Shown here in pieces: positions 1 through 5,735 of a DNA stretch of 9,667 nt (positions are counted from its first letter, which is position 1; the number at the start of each line of letters is the position of its first letter). The notes below the pieces were generated by a model, which was not told where the DNA came from, did no database searches, and saw nothing but the letters and a program-made list of their open reading frames with translations. The stretch is from Fervidobacterium sp. (GTDB taxonomy: Bacteria; Thermotogota; Thermotogae; Thermotogales; Fervidobacteriaceae): NCBI GenBank assembly GCA_003522805.1, contig DPIB01000017.1, positions 1-9,667 on the forward strand. The letters are read 5' to 3'. The translations under genes were made by a program, and so were the position numbers.

Positions 1-77
1 ATCTCAGGCTTCACATCAACTTTTAACTCGAATTCCTCTTTCTTCTTCAGTTCGTACAACAATTCATTTAGTTCCAC
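1..77 (-). CDS. Start of a probable SUF scaffold gene (SufB or SufD), cut by the window edge
   Basis: Only the first 25 or so codons are present, reading into the left edge. From the GTG at 77-75 the peptide begins MELNELLYELKKKEEFEL, a charged, helix-prone N-terminus. I chose this GTG because an AGGTGA element (88-83 on the minus strand) lies five bases upstream. A GTG three codons earlier, at 86-84, would sit inside that ribosome binding site. The gene starts 15 bases after the sufC stop on the same strand, so it is almost certainly in the sufC operon. In bacterial SUF operons the gene after sufC is usually sufB or sufD, the scaffold partners of the SufC ATPase. That identity is inferred from context only, because the visible residues are not diagnostic. 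Confidence 0.5.
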   Translation of the reverse strand, partial: MELNELLYELKKKEEFELKVDVKPE

Positions 78-92
78 AACGCTCACCTACTC

Positions 93-881
93 TCACTTTG
101 AAGAATCTTTTGAGAGATCTGAAACGCCGTTCTCGCCATTTACTATCGCATATCCAGTTTCCTCAACTTCGTATGCCAAATTCTTATCACCAGTCATTGC
201 TACCTTTCCACTAACGTACACGTGCACTTTATCGACATCGAGATAATTCAAAATCCTCGCATAGTGTGTAATTATAAGCAATGAAGTACCTTCCTTCTTA
301 ATCTTGTTGATCTGAGATGCAACAATTCTGAGCGCATCAACGTCAAGTCCAGAATCTATCTCATCCAAAATCAACAATTTTGGTCTTAAGAACCTTGCTT
401 GTAGTATCTCACCCTTCTTCCGCTCGCCACCAGAAAAGCCCAAGTTCACGAACCTTTCAAGAAATTCATGTGGTAAAACAACATCATCGACCAACTTCTT
501 CATCTCTTTATCGAGCTGGAAGAATGTCTTATCCTCGCCGTGTAACTTTCTGTATGCGGTAAGTAGCAACTGGTCAAGCTTAACCCCTTCTATTTCGTAC
601 GGATTTTGGAACGTCATCATTATACCTCTTTGTGCCCTCTCGTCCGTTTTCAAGTTGAGTATAGACTCACCTTCAAATAGAATATCACCTGAAACAACTG
701 TGTATCTCGGATTTCCCATTATCACGTTCGCAAGTGTCGATTTACCAGAACCATTTGGTCCCATTATCACATGTACCTCGCCTGGAGCAATTGCCAAGTC
801 TACACCCTTTAATATCATCTTTTCAGCTTCTTCTTCGTTTTCAGACAACTTTGCGTACAAATCCTTTACTTCTAACAACAT
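93..881 (-). CDS. sufC: SufC, Fe-S cluster assembly ATPase
   Basis: SufC is the cytosolic ABC-type ATPase of the SUF iron-sulfur assembly machine. It binds SufB/SufD and drives the conformational change needed for cluster assembly; it is not a transporter. Visible motifs in the 262-aa protein: Walker A GPNGSGKST at 41-49, Q-loop Gln92, signature FSGGE at 149-153, Walker B LLILDEID at 169-176 with catalytic Glu174, and switch His206. The SufC-typical stretches GEVHVIMGPNGSGKST and FSGGERKK separate it from ordinary importer ATPases. The length fits the family (about 245-260 aa). An acidic insert (SENEEEAE, residues 13-20) lies between the first two strands, where most SufC proteins have a shorter turn. 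The ATG start has an AGGAGG eight bases upstream (890-895). The gene is divergent from the ECF operon and leads into a probable sufB/sufD gene. Confidence 0.96.
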   Translation of the reverse strand: MLLEVKDLYAKLSENEEEAEKMILKGVDLAIAPGEVHVIMGPNGSGKSTLANVIMGNPRYTVVSGDILFEGESILNLKTDERAQRGIMMTFQNPYEIEGVKLDQLLLTAYRKLHGEDKTFFQLDKEMKKLVDDVVLPHEFLERFVNLGFSGGERKKGEILQARFLRPKLLILDEIDSGLDVDALRIVASQINKIKKEGTSLLIITHYARILNYLDVDKVHVYVSGKVAMTGDKNLAYEVEETGYAIVNGENGVSDLSKDSSK

Positions 882-966
882 GTACCTCGCCTCCTATATC
901 TACTCTAATCATTCAGTATATTCTGTTATTCTTGAAGCATATTTTGTGTTAGTCATACCTAATTGT

Positions 967-994
967 ATTATAACATACTATTAGAGAATGTGAA
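967..994 (-). promoter_or_regulatory. Promoter for the suf operon
   Basis: Read on the minus strand, TTCACA (994-989; five of six bases match the -35 consensus) is followed after 16 bases by a perfect TATAAT (972-967). A TG one base upstream of the -10 makes it an extended -10. Transcription would start near 960, leaving an untranslated leader of about 75-80 nt before sufC. I see no IscR/SufR-type palindrome or riboswitch in that leader. Confidence 0.75.
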
Positions 995-1048
995 TACCAA
1001 AAGTGATTTTTGAATCAACACTTTAGGACTTTAGTTTGGACGTAAATG

Positions 1049-1057
1049 TGCTATAAT
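1049..1057 (+). promoter_or_regulatory. Extended -10 promoter for the ECF transporter operon
   Basis: The element TGCTATAAT combines a perfect -10 hexamer (1052-1057) with the TG extension. The bases at the usual -35 distance (about 1028-1034, ACTTTAG) match poorly, so the extended -10 would have to carry recognition. The start site would be near 1064, about 110 nt before the first gene's ATG. Confidence 0.65.
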
Positions 1058-1063
1058 AAAGAA

Positions 1064-1175
1064 TAAAGAGTACAAAACATCAAAGTTGTGCATTTACGGA
1101 ACTGTGGATTACCACAAATTACAATGCGGAATTGCTTGGAAGTTAGTTGAAACTCAGGATGGGGAGGGGTTGTAC
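1064..1175 (+). other. Long, potentially structured leader of the ECF operon
   Basis: The predicted transcript has about 110 untranslated bases. A compact hairpin TGTGG-ATTA-CCACA (1103-1116) can sit inside an outer stem GCATT/AATGC (1090-1094 with 1123-1127). A competing hairpin CAAT-GCGGA-ATTG (1122-1134) uses the same bases. At the ends, GTACAA (1070-1075) is exactly complementary to TTGTAC (1170-1175), the six bases just before the ATG. ATC (1079-1081) can also pair with GAT (1158-1160), placing the purine-rich ribosome binding site (1161-1169) in an internal loop. I do not recognise a known riboswitch class (no TPP, THF, preQ1, purine or cobalamin core). It may be a regulatory leader, or chance pairing. 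Confidence 0.35.
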
Positions 1176-1751
1176 ATGGCAAAGAACTCTAAACTAACGA
1201 CGGCTATTTTGGTACTTATTCCAGTTGCGGTAGGTATAAACTATGCAGGTAAGCTTTTTGCATCTGCTCTAAAACTTCCTCTTTGGCTTGACTCTATAGG
1301 CACGATGCTATCTGCCGTGCTTGCTGGTCCTATTGTCGGTGCTATCAGTGGTGCGATAAACAACATAATCTACGGCTTGACGACAGACCCAGTATCTTTT
1401 GTTTATTCGTTGACAAGTATAGGTATCGGTATTTCGGTTGGTCTACTTGCCAAGGCGAAGATGTTTAACAATGCCTTTAGAACGTTATTGAGTGGTCTGA
1501 TAGTTGCACTCGTTGCTACAGTGATATCAGTTCCAATCAACGTGGTTTTCTGGGGAGGACAAACTGGTAATGTCTGGGGTGACGCACTCTTTGCATTCTT
1601 ACAATCTAAGAATGTAGGTATTTGGCTCTCTTCGTTCTTCGATGAAATCGTAGTAGACCTTGTTGACAAAGTATTATGCGTGTTCATCACATTCGGTATA
1701 TTCAAGGCACTTCCAAAGACTTTGATATATACATTCAAAGGAGAAGAGTAG
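1176..1751 (+). CDS. ECF transporter S component (substrate-binding membrane protein), substrate unknown
   Basis: This is a 191-aa integral membrane protein. I read it as the substrate-capturing S subunit of an energy-coupling factor vitamin importer, because it heads an operon with EcfT and two EcfA ATPases and has the right size and several hydrophobic segments (around residues 8-25, 38-62, 68-85, 93-120 and 155-180). The stretch LWLDSIGTMLSAVLAGP followed by GAISGAINN resembles conserved S-component segments in which an acidic residue precedes a small-residue-rich helix. The start is the ATG at 1176, preceded by GGGGAGGGG (1161-1169). An in-frame TTG at 1086 has no ribosome binding site. 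The substrate cannot be read from the sequence: there is no neighbouring biosynthetic gene in this operon and no known riboswitch. A queuosine-precursor transporter is one possibility, because such systems can have their own S-T-A-A' operon, but this is weak. The nearby B12 operon is a separate transcription unit. Confidence 0.8.
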   Translation: MAKNSKLTTAILVLIPVAVGINYAGKLFASALKLPLWLDSIGTMLSAVLAGPIVGAISGAINNIIYGLTTDPVSFVYSLTSIGIGISVGLLAKAKMFNNAFRTLLSGLIVALVATVISVPINVVFWGGQTGNVWGDALFAFLQSKNVGIWLSSFFDEIVVDLVDKVLCVFITFGIFKALPKTLIYTFKGEE

Positions 1752-1755
1752 TCTT

Positions 1756-2532
1756 GTGAAAGTTCTAAGCCTATATGTTGAAAGAGATACATTCATACAC
1801 AGACTTGAACCTATAACAAAATTGCTCTATGCACTTATTTCAATCGTTATAACATTCCTGTTCCCATCGATAACGGTGGGAGCAGTTTTTGTTGCATCCT
1901 CACTGTCACTGGCAATCTCGGCAAAGGTATTTAAGAGGATGATTCTCTTGCTAAATGTGGTGCTGATCATCTTACTATCCATCGTGATAATCCAGGGCCT
2001 TTTCTACAGCAAAAACGCTACGCCCGTGTTTAAGCTATGGGGACTCACGTTCTACAAAGAAGGTCTGCTTTATTCTTTATTGCTTATTGTACGTGTTGTG
2101 AATATGATAATTTCTTTTGGTGTTCTGATACTCACCACACGTCCTTCTGATCTTGTTGATGACTTGGTACAGAAAGGTCTATCACCGAGATTTGGATATG
2201 TCTTGGCATCTGTACTCCAAATCATACCCCAGATGCTCTCGACCACTTCTACGATAACGGATGCGCAAAGGTCTCGTGGCCTTGAAACGGAAGGTAATCT
2301 TTTACAGAGGTTCAGCGCATTTTTTGCACTTCTTGGTCCGCTCGTACTCAATTCACTTGTTGAAGCGAGAGAGCGAGCAATGGCAATTGAGATAAGGGGA
2401 TTCGGTGTGGAAGGTAAGAGAACGTTCGTTAGGGAAATTCCGGAAACTAAGGCAGATAGGTGGATCAAGGTAGCACTTTACGTAGTTTTTACAGTGGCAG
2501 TTGTTTGGAGGATAGTTCTATGGATAATGTGA
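1756..2532 (+). CDS. ecfT: EcfT, transmembrane coupling protein of the ECF transporter
   Basis: EcfT is the membrane scaffold that transmits ATP-driven movement of the EcfA dimer to the S component. The 258-aa protein starts with a family-typical RLEPITKLLYAL (16-27) before the first membrane segment. It has further hydrophobic segments near 28-56, 62-82, 104-127 and 238-256. The two short coupling-helix motifs that dock into the ATPases are visible as SRG (173-175) and IRG (213-215), corresponding to the ARG-type motifs of EcfT. The long amphipathic region between about 130 and 220 fits the cytoplasmic coupling domain. The GTG start at 1756 lies two bases after the upstream stop (TAG, 1749-1751). 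The purine-rich AAAGGAGAAGAG end of that gene supplies the ribosome binding site, although the spacing is a little long. The 3' end overlaps the next gene by 13 bases. Confidence 0.93.
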   Translation: MKVLSLYVERDTFIHRLEPITKLLYALISIVITFLFPSITVGAVFVASSLSLAISAKVFKRMILLLNVVLIILLSIVIIQGLFYSKNATPVFKLWGLTFYKEGLLYSLLLIVRVVNMIISFGVLILTTRPSDLVDDLVQKGLSPRFGYVLASVLQIIPQMLSTTSTITDAQRSRGLETEGNLLQRFSAFFALLGPLVLNSLVEARERAMAIEIRGFGVEGKRTFVREIPETKADRWIKVALYVVFTVAVVWRIVLWIM

Positions 2533-3389
2533 GTACTCTAAGTGCTAAAATCAGTATCGAACATCTAACCTACAGATACCCATTTGCAAAAAATAGAAGT
2601 CTTGAAGATATAACACTTTCAATAGATGCTGGACAATCGATTGGTATCATTGGAAGGAATGGTGCTGGCAAGTCTACGCTCTGTTATACACTCAGCGGAC
2701 TGATACCAAGGTTTTTTCATGGAAAGATAGAGGGTAGCATAAAGATCGATGGAGAAGATGTACCAACGATGTCAGTTGAAAAGTTGATACGCAAAGTGGG
2801 ATTAGTCCTCCAAAACCCGTTTTCTCAGATAAGTGGTGCAAAGATGACTGTATACGAAGAAGTGGCATTTGGATTAGAGAACCTTGGCATCGAAAAGGAC
2901 GAGATGCACGAGAGGATAGATACAGTGCTGAAACAATTTGATTTGTACAAGAAGAAGGATAAAAACCCATTTGAGCTCTCCGGTGGACAGCTTCAAAGAT
3001 TGGCAATTGCAAGTGTGCTGGCACTTCAGCCTGAAATCTTAATTTTGGACGAGCCTACTTCACAGCTTGACCCATGTGGTACGACGGAAGTATTTGAGGC
3101 GATAAGTCAATTAAAGACACTTGGTATAACGGTGATCATAGTGGAACACAAATTCGAAAAACTTGTCGAATATGTTGATAAAATTGCACTATTAAACGAT
3201 GGAAAGCTTGTGAAATACGATACGCCAGAGAAGATTTTCTCAATGCCACAGATAGAAGATTACGGTGTTGGTCAACCGATATACACTGCACTTTGCAAGC
3301 GAATGGGACTTAAAAAGCCTAATGGATACTATCCGGTTTCGTTCAATGAGACCGTGACTTTGTTGAGCGGGCTAAAAATGTACGAATAG
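2520..3389 (+). CDS. ecfA: EcfA, ECF transporter ATP-binding subunit with canonical motifs
   Basis: This is one of two ABC ATPases that power the importer, at the cytoplasmic face. All catalytic elements are intact in the 289-aa protein: Walker A GRNGAGKST at 45-53, Q-loop Gln98 in LVLQNPFSQ, signature LSGGQ at 153-157, Walker B with Asp177/Glu178 in LILDEP, D-loop SQLDP at 181-185 and switch His210. The QNP-type Q-loop is usual for EcfA. About 60 residues follow the nucleotide-binding core, like the C-terminal dimerisation region of EcfA proteins. I chose the ATG at 2520 because GGAGGA (2507-2512) lies seven bases upstream. Longer in-frame readings from 2460 would put 20 extra residues inside the ecfT coding region. 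The 13-base overlap with ecfT suggests coupled translation. Confidence 0.94.
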   Translation: MDNVSTLSAKISIEHLTYRYPFAKNRSLEDITLSIDAGQSIGIIGRNGAGKSTLCYTLSGLIPRFFHGKIEGSIKIDGEDVPTMSVEKLIRKVGLVLQNPFSQISGAKMTVYEEVAFGLENLGIEKDEMHERIDTVLKQFDLYKKKDKNPFELSGGQLQRLAIASVLALQPEILILDEPTSQLDPCGTTEVFEAISQLKTLGITVIIVEHKFEKLVEYVDKIALLNDGKLVKYDTPEKIFSMPQIEDYGVGQPIYTALCKRMGLKKPNGYYPVSFNETVTLLSGLKMYE

Positions 3390-3401
3390 GAGAACGCAAA
3401 A

Positions 3402-4232
3402 ATGAGTGATGCAGTTATCAAGGTTGATGGACTTTGGTTTGCTTACAAAGATAATGAGTATGTACTGCAAGATATAAACATACAATTCGATAACAGACCT
3501 ACCGCCATAGTAGGGCAAAATGGTGCAGGAAAGACGACGTTCGTGAAAGTGCTCAAAGGACTCCTTAAGCCTTCAAAGGGTGATGTGTGGATATCAGGCA
3601 CAAACACAAAAGAAACGACAGTTGCTCAACTTTCAAAAATAATAGGACTTGTCTTTCAAAATCCATCGGACCAGATGTTCAAAAGTAAGGTTATAGACGA
3701 AGTCATGTTCGGGCCACAGAACATTTGGAAAGACAAAAAGGACAAGAATTTTGTATACGAGCAATCGATCAAGGCACTAAGGATCGTAGAGTTGGACAAC
3801 AAACTTGAGGAGCATCCATACGATTTGACCCTTTCGGAACGAAAGTTGCTATGCCTTGCCTCCGTAATTGCCATGGACCCGAAGATAATAATATTGGATG
3901 AACCAACGATTGCGCAAGATAGATTCTCTACAAGAAAACTTGCAGAGATAATAAAAGAACTTATAAAGGATGGAAAGGTAGTGCTCACGATAACTCATGA
4001 TATGGATTTTGTTGCCGAGAATTTTGAGAGAACGGTCATCTTCTATCAAGGCCAAGTACTCGATGATGGACCGACAGAGAAAGTACTGAGTAACGAAGAA
4101 AACGTTGCAACTGCTCATCTTGAATTACCAAATCTCGTAAGACTTGCTAAAGCATTAGATTTTAAGACAACTCCACTAACGATAGACGATTTTGTCGAAG
4201 AATTCTCAAGATGCAAAAAGGCCGGAGATTAA
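3402..4232 (+). CDS. ecfA': EcfA', second ECF ATPase with a degenerate signature motif
   Basis: This is the second ATPase of the pair, 276 aa, and not a close duplicate of the first. Walker A GQNGAGKTT (38-46), Q-loop Gln86 in LVFQNPSDQ, Walker B IIILDEP with Glu167 and switch His199 are all intact. The ABC signature, canonically LSGGQ, reads LTLSE (142-146), so both glycines and the glutamine are replaced. The D-loop is also unusual (IAQDR at 170-174 instead of SxLDP). In an EcfA/EcfA' heterodimer this would make one of the two ATP sites asymmetric, with the site built from this protein's Walker A and EcfA's LSGGQ expected to stay active. That consequence is inferred from ABC dimer architecture. 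The ATG follows AGGAG (3388-3392) by nine bases, 12 bases after the ecfA stop. The stop codon lies inside the terminator loop. Confidence 0.92.
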   Translation: MSDAVIKVDGLWFAYKDNEYVLQDINIQFDNRPTAIVGQNGAGKTTFVKVLKGLLKPSKGDVWISGTNTKETTVAQLSKIIGLVFQNPSDQMFKSKVIDEVMFGPQNIWKDKKDKNFVYEQSIKALRIVELDNKLEEHPYDLTLSERKLLCLASVIAMDPKIIILDEPTIAQDRFSTRKLAEIIKELIKDGKVVLTITHDMDFVAENFERTVIFYQGQVLDDGPTEKVLSNEENVATAHLELPNLVRLAKALDFKTTPLTIDDFVEEFSRCKKAGD

Positions 4233-4245
4233 CCCCGGCCTTTTT
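4215..4245. terminator. Bidirectional intrinsic terminator between convergent operons
   Basis: AAAAAGGCCGG (4215-4225) and CCGGCCTTTTT (4235-4245) form a perfect 11-bp inverted repeat around a 9-base loop. Read either way it is a GC-rich hairpin followed by a U run, so it can end both the ECF operon (plus) and potD (minus, whose stop is at 4277-4275). The left arm lies in the last codons of the second ecfA gene, and its TAA stop (4230-4232) is in the loop. Confidence 0.92.
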
Positions 4246-4274
4246 GTCAATTTTACTGCTTTTATGATAATTTC

Positions 4275-5312
4275 TTATTTTATTATCTCTTCCCAAGCCT
4301 TATTGTACAAGTCTATGTCCTTACTTATGTAGTCTATGATCTCACAATTGGCTAAATCTTCCACCTCATATATGTTTTCAACCGTCTTGTACTCTTGTGC
4401 CCCATTTACAGGCGATGGAATCATGAGAAAATCCGAAATCTGTGCGGAAATATCTGGTCTAAGGAGGAAGTCTATGAATTTGTATGCCAAATCTTTATTC
4501 TTCGCATCCTTCAGTATCACCATATTGTCTATCCACAACGTGCCACCTTCCTTTGGTACGAAGAACTCAAAATTCTGTCTATCTCCCTCTGGTATAAGTT
4601 GGAACACATTTTCAGGATAACCATGCACTGCCCAAAACTCGCCATTGACAATTCCTTGAGCATAAGTAGTTGCATCGAACTTGAGTATGTTCTCTTTCCA
4701 TTTCAAGATTACCTGTTTTGCCTTCTCTATCTCATCGGGGTTTGTCGTGTTTACAGAATAACCGAGGTACTTCAAAGCCGCACCAAAGACCTCACGCATG
4801 TCGTCGAGTAGTGTTATTCGGTCTTTTAAATCAGACCTTTCGTATATACTCCAAGACTTATCGAAGTTCTGTAAGTACTTCTTATTCACTATGATACCTG
4901 TTGTGCCCATCATATATGGAACTGAGTATTCATGATTTGGATCATACGTTATCTTCGAAAGCACAATTTCATTGACATTTTGAAAATTTGGTATCTTAGA
5001 CATATCCAACTTTTCAAGCAATCCTCCATCTATCATCATCTTCACGTGGTCTCCAGAAGGAAAGACTATATCATATCCAGAACCACCTGATTTTATTTTT
5101 GCAAACATCTCCTCGTTTGAAGCATATGTGTCATACACGACTTTGCAATTGTACTCCTTTTCAAATGCATCAATTACTTCTTGTGGTATATAGTCTGCCC
5201 AGTTGTAAATATTAAGAGTGTTGTTACTATGATCGCATCCCGAAAGGACGAATAAAGCCAATATAACTATTACCAAAACCGCATAGATAAACCGTCTTAG
5301 AAATTTTTCCAT
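4275..5312 (-). CDS. potD: PotD-like spermidine/putrescine-binding lipoprotein
   Basis: This is the extracytoplasmic receptor of a polyamine ABC importer. A basic start, a hydrophobic stretch and the lipobox LSGC (acylated Cys26) mark a lipoprotein signal peptide. The 345-aa protein keeps PotD-family landmarks: YNWADYIP (36-43), SNEEMFAKIKSG (65-76), YDIVFPSGDHV (80-90), VPYMMGTTGI (131-140), a DxxE pair in DDMREVF (Asp171/Glu174) and WIDN (260-263). In E. coli PotD the equivalent Asp/Glu pair and Trp255/Asp257 contact the polyamine. So spermidine or putrescine is the likely ligand, although related receptors bind other cationic compounds. The ATG is preceded by GGAGG (5325-5321) at eight bases. 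The gene stands alone: the next gene downstream is convergent and the upstream gene divergent, so the partner ATPase and permeases must be encoded elsewhere. Confidence 0.92.
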   Translation of the reverse strand: MEKFLRRFIYAVLVIVILALFVLSGCDHSNNTLNIYNWADYIPQEVIDAFEKEYNCKVVYDTYASNEEMFAKIKSGGSGYDIVFPSGDHVKMMIDGGLLEKLDMSKIPNFQNVNEIVLSKITYDPNHEYSVPYMMGTTGIIVNKKYLQNFDKSWSIYERSDLKDRITLLDDMREVFGAALKYLGYSVNTTNPDEIEKAKQVILKWKENILKFDATTYAQGIVNGEFWAVHGYPENVFQLIPEGDRQNFEFFVPKEGGTLWIDNMVILKDAKNKDLAYKFIDFLLRPDISAQISDFLMIPSPVNGAQEYKTVENIYEVEDLANCEIIDYISKDIDLYNKAWEEIIK

Positions 5313-5347
5313 CTCTCAAACCTCCCCCTTTCGATAGTATACAGGAA

Positions 5348-5356
5348 ATTATATCA
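5348..5356 (-). promoter_or_regulatory. Extended -10 promoter for potD
   Basis: On the minus strand TGATATAAT (5356-5348) is a perfect -10 hexamer with the TG extension. The start site would be near 5341, about 30 bases before the ATG. The -35 region is poor (AAGATA at 17 bases). An inverted repeat (5379-5393) lies just upstream of it. Confidence 0.65.
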
Positions 5357-5378
5357 TAGATTCGTATGTTTATCTTGC

Positions 5379-5393
5379 AGTGATGATTTCACT
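5379..5393. promoter_or_regulatory. Small inverted repeat upstream of the potD promoter
   Basis: AGTGA (5379-5383) and TCACT (5389-5393) form a perfect 5-bp dyad with a 5-base spacer. It is centred about 45 bases upstream of the predicted potD start site, a plausible place for a regulator. It is a short match with no known regulator assigned, so it may be chance. Confidence 0.25.
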
Positions 5394-5454
5394 ACCTTTA
5401 AGAATTCTTGTCATTATTAACATGAATTTCGGAGTTATCCAGTTTGTTAAATTG

Positions 5455-5463
5455 TGGTACAAT
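5455..5463 (+). promoter_or_regulatory. Extended -10 promoter for the cobamide operon
   Basis: TGGTACAAT is a -10 hexamer (TACAAT, 5458-5463) with the TG extension. The -35 position, 17 bases upstream, is weak (TTATCC). A start near 5470 would place the whole cobalamin riboswitch inside the transcript, 35 bases downstream. Confidence 0.6.
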
Positions 5464-5505
5464 AAAGGTACTAAATAGTATATGTTAATTTTAGATAATA
5501 TCATG

Positions 5506-5650
5506 TACTCAAATTGAAGGGAACGCCGGTGAAAATCCGGGACTGCCCAGCAACCGTAAGCGGGTACGAACGCCACATAATGCCACTAGCAATGGCTGGG
5601 AAGGCGTGGTTAGTAGAGTGATCCGTAAGTCGGGAGACCTGGTTTGAGTA
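5506..5650 (+). ncRNA. Cobalamin (B12) riboswitch aptamer
   Basis: The segment has the ordered conserved blocks of the cobalamin riboswitch: GAAGGGAA (5516-5523), GCCGGTGAAAATCCGG just after it, CTGCCCAGCAACCGTAAG (5544-5561), the TGGGAAGGC block (5597-5605), and the B12-box-like AAGTCGGGAGACCTGG (about 5627-5642). The ends close in a perfect 8-bp P1 helix, TACTCAAA (5506-5513) with TTTGAGTA (5643-5650). It senses adenosylcobalamin or a related cobamide in the nascent mRNA. A terminator follows at once and the genes behind it make cobamides, so it should be an OFF switch. Position, class and downstream genes agree. Confidence 0.96.
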
Positions 5651-5655
5651 TATAT

Positions 5656-5695
5656 TTTCCCAAAAGCTTGGGCTTTATGGGAAATTTTGTTTTTG
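5656..5695 (+). terminator. Riboswitch-controlled attenuator (intrinsic terminator)
   Basis: TTTCCCAAAAGC (5656-5667) pairs with GCTTTATGGGAAA (5672-5684) around a TTGG loop, giving 12 base pairs with one bulged A (5677). A U-rich tail follows (5685-5700, T runs broken by single G and A). It lies six bases after the aptamer's P1 helix and 40 bases before cobT, which fits a transcription-attenuation expression platform. The 5' arm TTCCCA (5657-5662) could instead pair with TGGGAA (5597-5602) in the aptamer core, a possible ligand-free antiterminator. That alternative pairing is my inference. Confidence 0.88.
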
Positions 5696-5735
5696 TTATT
5701 TTCAAAATTCGGATCTTTACTAGGAGGGGATTGCA

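Noticed and set aside
655..984. Plus-strand open frame opposite sufC
   Set aside because: It is antisense to a clearly coding gene, has no ribosome binding site or recognisable domain, and is a codon-pattern shadow.
1086..1175. In-frame extension of the ECF S component from a TTG at 1086
   Set aside because: No ribosome binding site precedes it, the added 30 residues are polar and unlike an S-component N-terminus, and the ATG at 1176 has a strong purine-rich site.
2460..2519. Longer start for the first ecfA gene
   Set aside because: The extra 20 residues lie within the ecfT coding region and have no ABC-domain character, while the ATG at 2520 has GGAGGA at ideal spacing.
1176..4232. ECF operon as the corrinoid importer for the cobamide operon
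   Set aside because: It has no cobalamin riboswitch, lies in a separate transcription unit with potD between, and its S component is not recognisable as a cobalamin type. Proximity alone is not enough.
5400..5409. Palindrome AAGAATTCTT
   Set aside because: A 10-base AT-rich palindrome is expected by chance in this composition and has no partner copy or promoter-centred position.
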